From: Aridibacter sp965216195
GTDB taxonomy: Bacteria > Acidobacteriota > Blastocatellia > Pyrinomonadales > Pyrinomonadaceae
Length of the DNA stretch: 64,000 nt
Direction: 5' to 3'
NCBI GenBank assembly: GCA_965216195.1
Contig: OZ244151.1
Coordinates: 3,472,001-3,536,000 of the forward strand
Each line of letters opens with the position of its first letter. Positions within the stretch are counted from its first letter, which is position 1. A model generated the notes under the pieces. The model ran no database searches, was not told the DNA's origin, and worked only from the letters and a program-made list of their open reading frames with translations. A program made the translations under genes and the position numbers. Positions 26,950-36,438 of the stretch are shown here, in pieces.

Positions 26950-28488
26950 TCAATTTCCCGCCAAAATTGCGGCAATCTTATCGATAACTGCAGAACTTTC
27001 CGCTTTCCGTGTTTCGTTGTTTGAAACTATCACGAAGGCGACGGTATCGTTTTCAGATTTGGCGTATCCGGCAAGTGAGCTGACGTAGGTAATCGATCCT
27101 GTTTTTGCAAGAATCCTTCCTGAGACATTTCTCAAACGTCCGCGAAGGGTGCCGCTTTTTCCTGCAACCGGTAATGAATTTTTGAAGTTTGCGGCAAACT
27201 CACTTTTGGCAGCGAAGATCAAAGCTCGTCCGATGGCCTCGGGAGTTACAAAATCAAGACGCGAGAGTCCGGAGCCGTCGTGAATAGCTACATCCATAGT
27301 CGTGATATTTTGATCAACAAGCCATTTTTCTACTACCGATGCGCCGGCGGAGTCGTCGCCTCGGAGCTTTTGCATTTTTGGGTTTTCATCGGGCGCTTCA
27401 CTTCCAAATTTTTTGCCAAGTATGCGCAGTATCAACTCCGCGTATAGATTAACCGAATCCTTGTTCATTTCGCGGATCGTCTCGGCGAGCGGTTGGCTGG
27501 CTAAGTTAGCAATCTCGATCGCCTTTTCCGGATCTAACTTATCGCTCGATTTCCAATCTGCGGAGCGCACTTCACCAGAAACCTCAATTCCATTTTTTTC
27601 CAAAGTTTCCTTCAGAATTTTAGCCGCTAAAAGCGCTGGGTTGTTAATGGCGATTCTCGCATCCAAGTTTTTGCCGTTTCCCCACACGTAAATTTTATTT
27701 GTACCGAGTTCGCGTTTTACACCGATGGCCTCGATGTCTTCAATTGGCTCAACCTCGCCCGAAAGCTCGACGAAGTTTGCGTCTGCCCGAGGCTTTCCAT
27801 TTTCGATCGTAACCGTAACAAGGTTTTTATTAATAGAAAGAGCCGAAGCAGCTGCGCCGTAGTACCACTGAGCTTCATTCCAAGTCCAACCATCGCCAAG
27901 ACCGTCACCCTTAAAATAGCTCTCGTCTCCGATTACGTCACCCTCAATCTTGCGCAAGCCTTTTAATTTGACCAGATTAACGAGACTAGACAGCTTTTCG
28001 GTATCAAAATCCGGGGCTCCGCGCCCATACAATATTAGATCGCCTTTAAGCACTCCGTTATCGAATTCCCGGGTCGCGTAGATCGAGGTTTTTGTTTGAT
28101 AATCTCCGCCCAATTTATCGAGCGCGACGATCGAGGTAAGAAGTTTTTGGATTGAGGCGGGGTTAAAGAGTTTTTGTGCGTCTCTTCCGCAAATTACACG
28201 CCCATCCACTAAACTAATCGCTACTAAGCCCCAACGCGCCTTCTTAAATTCGCTTTGATTAATAGCGTCATTAACCCTTAAACACAGGTTTACGTCATCC
28301 GGCCTTCGGGAAATTTCGAGAGGTTTATCATGGCCGATTTTCGGCTTCGGAATTTCAAACGCTGGCTCAGTGGTTTCAACCCCAGGTTTGGTTGACGATT
28401 TGAAAAGTGAGCAGGAGGTGAAAACCACGGTAAGAATGACGAGCGACAGATATTGAAAACGAGTAGCCCATCTGGAGAATGTTTTCAT
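26950..28488 (-). CDS. dacB: D-alanyl-D-alanine carboxypeptidase/endopeptidase (PBP4 family, S13)
   Basis: A 512-residue low-molecular-weight penicillin-binding protein that trims peptidoglycan peptides. It is a lipoprotein by its signal (LVILTVVFTSCS, Cys26). The active-site SxxK is in NPASIQKLLTS, the SxN-type element in AAASALSINKN, and KTG-box-type motifs in AGKSGTLRGRL and KTGSITYVSSLAGY. The long insert between SxxK and SxN is normal for class S13. It is downstream of gpmI on the same strand with a 9-bp gap, so they are probably co-transcribed. Confidence 0.93.
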   Translation of the reverse strand: MKTFSRWATRFQYLSLVILTVVFTSCSLFKSSTKPGVETTEPAFEIPKPKIGHDKPLEISRRPDDVNLCLRVNDAINQSEFKKARWGLVAISLVDGRVICGRDAQKLFNPASIQKLLTSIVALDKLGGDYQTKTSIYATREFDNGVLKGDLILYGRGAPDFDTEKLSSLVNLVKLKGLRKIEGDVIGDESYFKGDGLGDGWTWNEAQWYYGAAASALSINKNLVTVTIENGKPRADANFVELSGEVEPIEDIEAIGVKRELGTNKIYVWGNGKNLDARIAINNPALLAAKILKETLEKNGIEVSGEVRSADWKSSDKLDPEKAIEIANLASQPLAETIREMNKDSVNLYAELILRILGKKFGSEAPDENPKMQKLRGDDSAGASVVEKWLVDQNITTMDVAIHDGSGLSRLDFVTPEAIGRALIFAAKSEFAANFKNSLPVAGKSGTLRGRLRNVSGRILAKTGSITYVSSLAGYAKSENDTVAFVIVSNNETRKAESSAVIDKIAAILAGN

Positions 28489-28497
28489 TTTAATAAG

Positions 28498-30090
28498 CTA
28501 GCTGAGGCGTAGGTCGTTTCCCGTCATCTCATCCGGTTTATTGATTCCAAGGATTCCGAGAATCGTTGGCGCAACATCTTCGAGGGCTCCATTATCACGT
28601 AGTTTTAGCCCGTTGGTATTGTTTGCGACGAAGTGAAAAGGAACGGGATTTGAGGTATGGGAATTTGTAGAACCATTATTCATTTCTTCACAATTTCCGT
28701 GGTCCGAAGTGATCAGCGCGACTCCATCTACCTCATGAATTTTTCTTATAATTCCGCCAAGGCAAGTATCCACGAATTGCACGGCTTCAATTGTCTTTTC
28801 AAGATTACCAGTATGCGCGAGCATATCTGCTGACGCGAGGTTTACGATAAATACGTCGTCCTCGCCGGCTTCCAAACCTCGCAAAAGTTTGTCGGTAATC
28901 TTAAAACACGCCGTTTCCGGTTGGGTTTCGTTTGAAGAAACCTTTGGCGAAGGAACTAAAATCCGCTTTTCGTTTGGATGCTCGATTTCCTTTCCGCCAT
29001 TGAAATAATATGTTACGTGAGAATACTTTTCGGTTTCCGCAAGCCGGCAATTTACAAGACCATGATCCGCTAAAACCTTTCCGAGCGGGTTGGTTTCCGC
29101 GTTTGTTCTAAATGCGACGGGGAGATCGAATTTTTTATCGTATTCAACCAAACAGACACTTTCGGTTTTAGGTTTTCCGTGCGTTCCGCCCCCGGCCGTA
29201 GCACCCTGCACGGCAACGGATTTTACGAGCTGCCGAATTCGATCCGCCCGATGATTAAAGAAAATTACGACATCATCATCCTTAATGGATGCCAAAGGAA
29301 TGCCGGGTTTTTCTTCAAAAACAATCGGCTGAACAAATTCGTCTGAATTTCCCCGTAGAAACGAACCTCGGATCGCCGAGACGGGGTCAAAAGCGCGTTC
29401 GCCCTCGGAATGAACCAGCATCGTATAAACCCGTGCGGTCTTTTCCCAGTTTTCCCCTCGGTCCATCGCGTAATGTCTTCCGCAAAGCGTGGCGATTTTT
29501 CCGCATCCGATGTCAGCCATCTTAATTTGGAGAGCTTCGGTGTATATGTCAGCCGTTCGAGGTGCGACATCCTTCCCATCTAAGATTCCATGTATAAAGG
29601 TCCGCTCTCCGCATTGCTCATCTTTGGCCATTCTAAGAAGAGAAAAAAGGCTATTCATCGAGGAATGAACATTGCCATCAGAGATGAGGCCGATCAAATG
29701 CACGGAAGATTCTTTCTCGCGGGCTTTTGCAAATGCTCGTTTAAGCACCGGGTTTTCAAAAAAGGAACCTGTTCGAATTGCCTCCGAAACTTCAGCTCGA
29801 TCGGTTCGCACAACACGACCCGTGCCGAGGCTAAGGTGTCCGACTTCAGAGCTACCCGGAGCCTCCGGAAGCAAGCCTACGCGTGAGCCAGACGCTGCTA
29901 AAAGCGTTTTGGGATAATTTTTGCAAAGAAGATCGTAATTTGGCGTGTTAGCCAAGGCGATCGCATTGCCCTCTCGCTGGCTTGAATGTCCCCACCCATC
30001 CACAATCACGAGGGCAAGCGGACGCTTTCGTCCATCTAAGGACCTTGATCCAAACTCAAAACTCCAATTTCCAACTTTAACCGCAACCAT
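28498..30090 (-). CDS. gpmI: 2,3-bisphosphoglycerate-independent phosphoglycerate mutase
   Basis: A 530-residue dimetal glycolytic enzyme interconverting 3- and 2-phosphoglycerate. The metal and serine motif is GSSEVGHLSLGTGR (the family usually has G-N-SEVGH, here Ser in place of Asn). RHYAMDRGENWEKT, FFNHRADRIRQL and ALITSDHGNCE, SHTSNPVPF cover the other ligands. The ADMLAHTG segment replaces the usual PDMVGHTG but keeps Asp and His. The N-terminus has about 22 extra residues (MVAVKVGNWSFEFGSRSLDG) before KRPLALVIVDGWG, so an internal start is possible. It precedes the dacB-like gene by 9 bp. Confidence 0.95.
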   Translation of the reverse strand: MVAVKVGNWSFEFGSRSLDGRKRPLALVIVDGWGHSSQREGNAIALANTPNYDLLCKNYPKTLLAASGSRVGLLPEAPGSSEVGHLSLGTGRVVRTDRAEVSEAIRTGSFFENPVLKRAFAKAREKESSVHLIGLISDGNVHSSMNSLFSLLRMAKDEQCGERTFIHGILDGKDVAPRTADIYTEALQIKMADIGCGKIATLCGRHYAMDRGENWEKTARVYTMLVHSEGERAFDPVSAIRGSFLRGNSDEFVQPIVFEEKPGIPLASIKDDDVVIFFNHRADRIRQLVKSVAVQGATAGGGTHGKPKTESVCLVEYDKKFDLPVAFRTNAETNPLGKVLADHGLVNCRLAETEKYSHVTYYFNGGKEIEHPNEKRILVPSPKVSSNETQPETACFKITDKLLRGLEAGEDDVFIVNLASADMLAHTGNLEKTIEAVQFVDTCLGGIIRKIHEVDGVALITSDHGNCEEMNNGSTNSHTSNPVPFHFVANNTNGLKLRDNGALEDVAPTILGILGINKPDEMTGNDLRLS

Positions 30091-30264
30091 TGCTTTTAGT
30101 TATGCCGGGGTAGGTATCAACAAAAGTATTTTATAATAACATTAAATTCTAGTAAGTAAATATTTTTAGGAACCTGGGCGAGGTTGCAAACGGTTCAAAA
30201 ATCTCTCGTCTTACTAGCTGCTAAACTGTTATCGCGCAAGCAATTATAATGTTTTGGAGAAATT

Positions 30265-30774
30265 ATGAAAGATTTAGCTAGATTTTTGTCGATTATCGCG
30301 TTTTTGTCTTGTGTGTTTTCGGCCAGTATTTATGCGCAGAAAGTCTCGGAGGACAAAGCTCTTGAGCGCAGACTCCTCGGCGTTTGGCAGGATAATTCCG
30401 CCGTTGGATCGGGAATGGCAGACAATTTTCAGGTTTTTGCCTCAGGAAAATACGTGTTCAATTTTAACCAAATGGACGCCACCAAGCGGGTAATTTCTCA
30501 CTCGGGAAAGTGGAAAGTTTCAAATGGTAAATTGATACTAAAAATGAAGAGAGTCGAGCTTTGGATAGGTGGAAAATGGGTGAAGGCTTCAGGATCAACC
30601 GCGACCGAGTACGAGATTGAGGGCGGGAAGATTATTAAAAAGAAAATCTCGCCCAAAGAGATTTTGGAGTTGAGCCTCGACAAATTTGTGGAGGAAGAGT
30701 TACACCAAACGACAAGAATCGACGGCGTAAAATACTGGAAGCTTTCAGACGATCCAACGGCTTACGAAAATTAA
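30265..30774 (+). CDS. Secreted hypothetical protein, lipocalin-like
   Basis: A 169-residue protein with a signal peptide (LSIIAFLSCVFSASIYAQ). The mature part starts LERRLLGVWQDNS and alternates short strands (FQVFASGKYVFNF, SHSGKWKVSNGKLILKM), the general look of small lipocalin-like or META-type barrels with a leading GxW. No ligand-binding residue can be named. Its stop overlaps the end of the convergent pta gene by 4 bp. GGAG precedes the ATG. Function unknown. Confidence 0.65.
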   Translation: MKDLARFLSIIAFLSCVFSASIYAQKVSEDKALERRLLGVWQDNSAVGSGMADNFQVFASGKYVFNFNQMDATKRVISHSGKWKVSNGKLILKMKRVELWIGGKWVKASGSTATEYEIEGGKIIKKKISPKEILELSLDKFVEEELHQTTRIDGVKYWKLSDDPTAYEN

Positions 30775-31778
30775 TTTTGACTTTTTCTTGTCTGCGATTG
30801 AACGGCCGTGATCGCGACAGCATTTACTATATCTTCGGCTGTGCATCCCCGCGAAAGGTCGTTGCAAGGCTTATCCAGACCCTGCAGAATCGGTCCGATG
30901 GCGGTTCCTCCGGTCAGGCGTTCGGTAAGTTTATAGGCGATGTTCCCTGAGTTTAGGTCGGGAAAGATCAGTACGTTCGCATGTCCGGCGACGCTTGAAC
31001 CCTCGGCTTTCTTTGCGGCAACAGCAGGAATCAGAGCCGCGTCTCCTTGAAGCTCGCCATCTACTTCAATATCCGGTTTCCTTACCTTTATTGTTTTGGT
31101 CGCCTCAATCACTTTTTCCGTGAAAGCGTGTTTCGCGCTTCCTTTTGTTGAAAATGAAAGCATCGCCACTTTCGGTTCGACTCCGACCATCGATTTGAAA
31201 GATTCGGCCGATGCAATGGCGATTTCTGCAAGCTGTGTGACATCCGGATCTACTACTACTCCGCAGTCTGCGTAAACCATCGCGCCTTCATGTCCGAATT
31301 GTTTGTCAGGGACAACCATCAGGAAGAATGATGAAACGGTTTTGAAACCTTCCCGAACTCCGACACACTGAATCGCCGAGCGAACAACATTCGCAGTCGA
31401 GTGAACTGCGCCCGCTACCGAGCCGTCAGCTCCGCCATTTCTTACAAGCAAGTTTCCGTAATATAGCGAATCTTTTACAACTTGTTCGGATTCTTCGAGC
31501 GTGATTCCTTTTGAGCGTCGGAGTTCGTGATAGAGGCGCGCCGTATTTCCGAAATCAGGTGCGGAGCGATGATTGAGAATGTTTACTCCGTTGAGGTTTG
31601 CACCAATTTCCTGAGCTGTTTGACGTACGATCTCCTCACGTCCGAGGAGCGTGATTTTCGCAATGCGGTTGTGGGCGCAGGTCGCAGCGGCTTCTATGGT
31701 TCGCGTGTCTTCTCCTTCCGGCAGAATTATGTGCTGCTGATCGAGAGAGGCCCTTTGTCTGATATTCTCCAGAATCAT
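30771..31778 (-). CDS. pta: Phosphate acetyltransferase (single-domain)
   Basis: A 335-residue PTA/PTB-type enzyme converting acetyl-CoA and phosphate to acetyl phosphate. Signatures are IILPEGEDTRTIEAA at the N-terminus, GGADGSVAGAVHSTANVVRSA, MLSFSTKGSAKH and VLIFPDLNSGNIAYKLTERL. Length fits the short form without the N-terminal regulatory domain. No ackA neighbour is in view. The frame ends within the last codons of the convergent secreted-protein gene. The upstream side holds an A/T-rich inverted repeat shared with the next gene. Confidence 0.93.
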   Translation of the reverse strand: MILENIRQRASLDQQHIILPEGEDTRTIEAAATCAHNRIAKITLLGREEIVRQTAQEIGANLNGVNILNHRSAPDFGNTARLYHELRRSKGITLEESEQVVKDSLYYGNLLVRNGGADGSVAGAVHSTANVVRSAIQCVGVREGFKTVSSFFLMVVPDKQFGHEGAMVYADCGVVVDPDVTQLAEIAIASAESFKSMVGVEPKVAMLSFSTKGSAKHAFTEKVIEATKTIKVRKPDIEVDGELQGDAALIPAVAAKKAEGSSVAGHANVLIFPDLNSGNIAYKLTERLTGGTAIGPILQGLDKPCNDLSRGCTAEDIVNAVAITAVQSQTRKSQN

Positions 31779-31802
31779 ACGTTGTCGTTTGTGATTAAAC
31801 TT

Positions 31803-31880
31803 TTATCATTTATCATTAAACAAATCCCCGACAATTTGCATCTAAAAACTCGGGCGCCACCGATAGATGATAAATGATAA
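31803..31880. repeat. 14-bp perfect inverted repeat in the pta/YkvA-like divergent region
   Basis: TTATCATTTATCAT (31803-31816) and its exact reverse complement ATGATAAATGATAA (31867-31880) are separated by 50 bp. A further partial copy (AAATGATAAATGAG) follows at about 31886. The repeats lie between two divergent starts. They could be operators or a relic of a small element; the A/T composition makes chance possible. Confidence 0.55.
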
Positions 31881-31914
31881 TCCTTAAATGATAAATGAGG
31901 CGGGCAGAAAAATT

Positions 31915-32439
31915 ATGTCAAAGAAAAAAGTAGTTAAGGTAAAGCGCAAGGAAAAGAAGCTAATGAAAGGGCGTATGAAAAACTTTCTGATGTTTCTGCC
32001 GAATATGGTTAAGCTTTGCGGAAATCTTCTCATGGACAATCGAGTCCCGATCGCTGAAAAGGCATTGTTTGCCGCTGCAATCGTTTATGCGATATCCCCT
32101 ATCGATTTTCTTCCGGACATTTTCCCGTTTATCGGACAGATCGACGACATATATTTAATCGCCCTCACTCTCCTGCGCCTTACAAACTACACCGATGAAA
32201 AAATCGTTCGCGAACACTGGAAAGGCGGAGGGGATATTATCGCCTTAACTTCGGCGATCGCCGGTATCGCTCCTAAACTTCTACCTCAAAGAGTTTCGCG
32301 TGTTTTATCCTCGAAGGTCGAATTGGGCTCGGCTGAAAAAATCGTAAGTGCAGTGAAAAAGAAGGAGAAAATTTTGGTTGAGATACCTGAAAAGAAAAGG
32401 AACCACAAGGTCGATTCCCGCTCGAAAATGAACAATTAA
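31915..32439 (+). CDS. YkvA-like DUF1232 membrane protein
   Basis: A 174-residue protein. A basic N-terminal stretch (KKKVVKVKRKEKKLMKGRMKN) is followed by the DUF1232 core: RVPIAEKALFAAAIVYAISPIDFLPDIFPFIGQIDDIYLIA, with its hallmark SPIDFLPD-type motif and hydrophobic helices. The C-terminus is basic and hydrophilic. DUF1232 proteins are small inner-membrane proteins without an assigned activity. The ATG at 31915 is chosen over an earlier in-frame start at 31888. The molybdenum-carrier-like frame begins right after its stop. Confidence 0.8.
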   Translation: MSKKKVVKVKRKEKKLMKGRMKNFLMFLPNMVKLCGNLLMDNRVPIAEKALFAAAIVYAISPIDFLPDIFPFIGQIDDIYLIALTLLRLTNYTDEKIVREHWKGGGDIIALTSAIAGIAPKLLPQRVSRVLSSKVELGSAEKIVSAVKKKEKILVEIPEKKRNHKVDSRSKMNN

Positions 32440-32470
32440 TAGGCACCAAATTACAAAGAGCAATTTAACA

Positions 32471-32947
32471 ATTACAAAAATTATTTCAGGCGGACAGACG
32501 GGAGCAGACCGCGCCGCCTTTGATTTTGCCCTCGAAATGGCAATTGAGATTGGCGGTTGGGTTCCAAAAGGAAGGATTGCCGAGGACGGAATTATTGCTC
32601 ATCGCTACGAAAATTTAAAAGAAACCGGCACGACTGACTATGGCGAACGTACGGAAAGAAACGTACTAGATTCCGATGCAACCTTAATCATCTCACAAGG
32701 TGCGCTAAGGGGTGGGTCAGGACTCACAAAGAAATTTTCCCTAAAGTTTCGCAAGCCGTTTTTTCATGCAGATTTAGCCTCGAAAGAACTTGCCCTTGCA
32801 GCGACGGGCGCGAATGATTGGATGAAATCGGTAGATTGTGAAATACTGAACGTTGCCGGACCTCGTGCCTCTGAAGATGCGGAAATCTACGACAAAACGT
32901 TTGAGTTTTTGACAGAACTTTTCAAGGTATCTTCTCAACTTTCTTAA
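32471..32947 (+). CDS. Molybdenum-carrier-like protein with non-standard start
   Basis: The frame reads IISGGQTGADRAAFDFALEM, then IGGWVPKGRIAEDG and LRGGSGLTKKF, closely resembling the putative molybdenum (cofactor) carrier family with its P-loop-like GGQTGADRA start and Rossmann-type fold. The first ATG (32537) lies after this conserved motif, so starting there would delete the motif. Upstream the frame is open to a stop at 32429 but offers no ATG, GTG or TTG. ATT codons at 32471 and 32450 are the only plausible starts. It is therefore either initiated at ATT, perhaps by coupling to the upstream gene, or 5'-truncated. Length from 32471 is about 158 residues. Confidence 0.6.
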   Translation: MTKIISGGQTGADRAAFDFALEMAIEIGGWVPKGRIAEDGIIAHRYENLKETGTTDYGERTERNVLDSDATLIISQGALRGGSGLTKKFSLKFRKPFFHADLASKELALAATGANDWMKSVDCEILNVAGPRASEDAEIYDKTFEFLTELFKVSSQLS

Positions 32948-32965
32948 CTGCCCCAAAAACGATAA

Positions 32966-34675
32966 ATGCGCGCTAAACGTTCGCTGATCCAGAGATCCTA
33001 TCCCTTTCATGACTGGCTGAAAGATTACGACGCCGGAAAACTCTCAAAGGACTTCGTTGCCGGCTTAACCGTTGCAATCATTCTGATACCACAGGTAATG
33101 GCATACGCGATTTTGGCGGGGCTGCCGCCCGTCCATGGACTCTATGCAGCGTTTTTAGGAACCGCTGCAGCCGCACTTTGGGGAAGCAGCAGTCACCTTT
33201 CGACGGGTCCGGCTGCCTTGGTTTCGTTCCTTGTTTTAACCGCTCTCATTCCGCATGCTAAACCGGAAAGCACGGAATTTGTCGCGCTTGCGATAATCCT
33301 TGCGTTGATAATCGGGATCATTCAGCTTCTCATGGGTTTCTTCAGACTGGGGTTCATAATGAACTTCATTTCCCATAGTGTTCTTTCCGGATTTACGATA
33401 GCCGCTGCAATAATTATTATTGCGACACAAATCCCAAGCCTCGCAGGTTTTGAAATCATTAAACACGAATACGTGTTTTTAAATTTCTACGAAATTCTTC
33501 GTGATATACCGCTGACAAATTTGCCAACTCTTGCAATTGGTTTGGGAAGTATTTTTCTGATTATTGCGGCGAAACGCTGGATTTCCAAATCTTTTCCGGC
33601 GGCGCTCGTGGTAATTGTGATCGGAATTCTTCTCTCTTATATATTTGATTTTGAACATCACGGCGTCGCTGTAATCGGAGACATCGACGCCAGAATACAC
33701 CTTCCGTCCTTGCCGCAAATTTCCTTGAGACACCTTCTGGAACTAATACCGAGCGGAATAATCATCGCGATAATTGGGTTTATGGAGGGCTATGCGATTT
33801 CTTCGGCTATTTGTCAGAAATCGAAACAAAAAATCGACGTTAATCAGGAGTTGATTGGACAGGGTGTCGGAAACCTGGCGTCAAGCCTTTTTCGTGGTTA
33901 CCCCGTTGCCGGATCGTTTTCCCGCACGGCGGTTAATTATTCAGCAGGTGCTGTAACCGGGATGTCTTCGGTTTTCGTATCTGGTTTTGTTCTAATCACG
34001 ATCCTATTTCTGACGCCCCTTTTACATTTCCTGCCAAAGACAGTTTTAAGCGCAATTGTAATTTCCGCACTTATTAATTTGATTGTGTTCGGTAAATTCC
34101 GCGAGACTTTCAAACTCTCCGGAACTGACGGAATCGTGATTGCAACGACATTTTTGTTCTGCTTTATTCTAAAACCCGATGACGCTATCTTTATCGGCAT
34201 CGTGGTCTCGCTCGTTCTGTTTTTTCGAAAGACGCTTGTTGCAGATGTCGTCGAACAGGTTTTTGAAATGGATGAAGAGCGCTTTCGAACAATCACTTTT
34301 GGCAATCAAATTAATATCCTTCCGAATATTATAATTCTAAGAGTGGATATGTCGGTCTTCTTTGCGAATGTCAATAACATCGTCGAGCAAATCGAAGATT
34401 TCGTTGAAGACCGCGGGAAAGATCTTGAGCACCTGGTGATAGATTTTTCAGGTGTGAACTACATGGACGTGAGCGGTTGTGAGAAGCTTAAAGAGCTTTT
34501 TGAAGAGCTAAACGAAAAAGAAATTAACGTTTATGCGCTTTACCGAAAAAAACAAATTCGGGATATCATGAGAATATCCGGAGCGCAGGAAAACCTGAAA
34601 GCTTTAAAGGATATTAAGGGCTTTAAGAAAGAATTTATCATTCAGAAAAACCCTAATTTCGAGCCCCGAGTATAA
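32966..34675 (+). CDS. SulP-family anion transporter with STAS domain (copy 1)
   Basis: A 569-residue SLC26/SulP transporter. It begins SYPFHDWLKDYDAGKLSKDFVAGLTVAIILIPQVMAYA-like, the conserved first helix region, and shows the GLPPVHGLYAAFLGTAAAALWGSS signature, about a dozen membrane helices and an internal GSFSRTAVNYSAGAVTGMSS. A cytosolic STAS domain at about residues 440-560 contains VIDFSGVNYMDVSGCEKL. Substrates could be sulfate, bicarbonate or another anion; the sequence does not decide. It is followed by a paralogue 7-25 bp downstream, so both are in one transcript. Confidence 0.92.
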   Translation: MRAKRSLIQRSYPFHDWLKDYDAGKLSKDFVAGLTVAIILIPQVMAYAILAGLPPVHGLYAAFLGTAAAALWGSSSHLSTGPAALVSFLVLTALIPHAKPESTEFVALAIILALIIGIIQLLMGFFRLGFIMNFISHSVLSGFTIAAAIIIIATQIPSLAGFEIIKHEYVFLNFYEILRDIPLTNLPTLAIGLGSIFLIIAAKRWISKSFPAALVVIVIGILLSYIFDFEHHGVAVIGDIDARIHLPSLPQISLRHLLELIPSGIIIAIIGFMEGYAISSAICQKSKQKIDVNQELIGQGVGNLASSLFRGYPVAGSFSRTAVNYSAGAVTGMSSVFVSGFVLITILFLTPLLHFLPKTVLSAIVISALINLIVFGKFRETFKLSGTDGIVIATTFLFCFILKPDDAIFIGIVVSLVLFFRKTLVADVVEQVFEMDEERFRTITFGNQINILPNIIILRVDMSVFFANVNNIVEQIEDFVEDRGKDLEHLVIDFSGVNYMDVSGCEKLKELFEELNEKEINVYALYRKKQIRDIMRISGAQENLKALKDIKGFKKEFIIQKNPNFEPRV

Positions 34676-34700
34676 GTTCTGATTGATTCACCGAAAAAGA

Positions 34701-36407
34701 ATGTCCTCCAAGGATAGGTTAAACGCAGAAAATTTTTATCCTTTTGTTTCGTGGCTGAAAGACTATGACTCCGGCAAGCTGTCAAAGGACTTCATCGCGG
34801 GGTTGACGGTTGCGATCGTTTTAATCCCGCAGGCAATGGCGTACGCAACTCTCGCCGGATTGCCTCCGGTTTACGGACTTTATGCATCTTTTTTAGGGAC
34901 GGCAGTAGCCGCGCTTTGGGGAAGCAGCCGTCATCTGTCCTCAGGTCCGGTCGCACTCGTTTCCTTTCTTACCTTGACTGCTCTGATTCCAATGGCAGAA
35001 CCCGAATCTCCTGAGTTTATAGGCTTTGCGATAGTACTGGCTCTGATAATTGGGTTGGTCCAACTTTTGATGGGCGTTTTTAAACTCGGTTTCATAATGA
35101 ATTTTATTTCTCACAGCGTAGTTGCCGGTTTTACGACAGCGGCAGCGATCATAATTGCTTCAACACAGATTCCCAATCTATTTGGATTTTCCGTCGAGAA
35201 ACACGAATACGTATTCCTGAATTTTTACGAAATAATTAAGTCGATTCCGAGCACAAATCTCTTGACGCTGGCAATTGGCTTTGTTTCCGTTTTGCTAATA
35301 GTTCTCGCGAAAAAACGTATTTCCAATTCCTTTCCTGCGGGCTTAATCGTGATGGCAATCGGGATCTCGCTTTCGTATTTCCTAAATTTGGAAGCAAGAG
35401 GAGTTGCGGTAGTTGGCGACATCAATGCACAAATAAGTCTCCCCGCTATTCCCAAACTCTCATTCGGTAATGTACTCGCTCTTCTGCCAAGTGCGTTGAT
35501 AATCTCAATCGTGGGATTTTTGGAGGCCTATGCAGTTTCCAAATCTATCTCTTCAAAAACTAAGCAAAAGCTCGATATAGATCAGGAATTGATCGGACAG
35601 GGCTTGGGAAATGTAGCGTCGAGCCTTTTTAAAGGTTATCCAATCGCAGGATCGTTTTCCCGAACCGCCGTAAACGTTTCGGCAGGCGCTGCAACCGGAA
35701 TTTCTTCGGTTTTCGTCTCCCTATTTGTTCTGATAACGATCCTGTTTTTCACACCGCTGTTATATTTTTTACCAAAAGCGATTTTGGCGGCAGTGGTTAT
35801 CGCGGCGCTCGTCGATTTAATCGAATTTAGTAAATTTAAGGAGACCTTCAACCTGTCGGGAACGGATGGAATCGTGATAACAACGACGTTTCTATTTTCG
35901 TTTATATTAAAACCGGATAGCGCGATTTTTATAGGAATTTTGGTTTCCCTCATATTGTTTTTGCGGATGACGATAAACGCAGATGTTATTGAACTAGCGT
36001 TTGAAATAGAAAAGGAGAGATTCAGGAAAATTACTTTTGGTAACCAACACAAGGTTTTTCCGAATATTTTGATATTGCGAATCGATATGTCGATATTTTT
36101 TGCTAACGCAGCTAAGATCGAACAGCAGATTGAAGAGCTAATCGAGCAAAAAGGAGAAGAATTAGAACATGTTGTAATCAATTTTTCCGGTGTAAACAAC
36201 GTAGATGTAAGCGGCTGCGAAGAGCTTGCCGACTTTTTTGATGAGCTTAACGAGAAGGGTCTGAAACTCTATTCGATGTACCGAAAGCAGCAAGTTCGCG
36301 ACATCATGAGGCGGGCGGGCTTACAGGATAATTTGACGATGCTCCACGATATAAAAGGCTTTAAGAAACAGTTTATTATCCAGAAGAATCCGAATTTTGT
36401 GCCTTAG
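34701..36407 (+). CDS. SulP-family anion transporter with STAS domain (copy 2)
   Basis: A 568-residue paralogue of the preceding gene, similar along the whole length: the same FYPFVSWLKDYDSGKLSKDF opening, GLPPVYGLYASFLGTAVAALW motif, GSFSRTAVNVSAGAATGISS and a STAS domain with VINFSGVNNVDVSGCEEL. The ATG at 34701 is preferred; a TTG at 34683 is possible. The tandem arrangement points to local duplication followed by divergence, perhaps giving two transporters of different affinity or a heteromer. The STAS site keeps the Asp-Val-Ser turn in both copies. Confidence 0.92.
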   Translation: MSSKDRLNAENFYPFVSWLKDYDSGKLSKDFIAGLTVAIVLIPQAMAYATLAGLPPVYGLYASFLGTAVAALWGSSRHLSSGPVALVSFLTLTALIPMAEPESPEFIGFAIVLALIIGLVQLLMGVFKLGFIMNFISHSVVAGFTTAAAIIIASTQIPNLFGFSVEKHEYVFLNFYEIIKSIPSTNLLTLAIGFVSVLLIVLAKKRISNSFPAGLIVMAIGISLSYFLNLEARGVAVVGDINAQISLPAIPKLSFGNVLALLPSALIISIVGFLEAYAVSKSISSKTKQKLDIDQELIGQGLGNVASSLFKGYPIAGSFSRTAVNVSAGAATGISSVFVSLFVLITILFFTPLLYFLPKAILAAVVIAALVDLIEFSKFKETFNLSGTDGIVITTTFLFSFILKPDSAIFIGILVSLILFLRMTINADVIELAFEIEKERFRKITFGNQHKVFPNILILRIDMSIFFANAAKIEQQIEELIEQKGEELEHVVINFSGVNNVDVSGCEELADFFDELNEKGLKLYSMYRKQQVRDIMRRAGLQDNLTMLHDIKGFKKQFIIQKNPNFVP

Positions 36408-36438
36408 ATTCGAAACGTGAACATAGCGATCATTCAAT

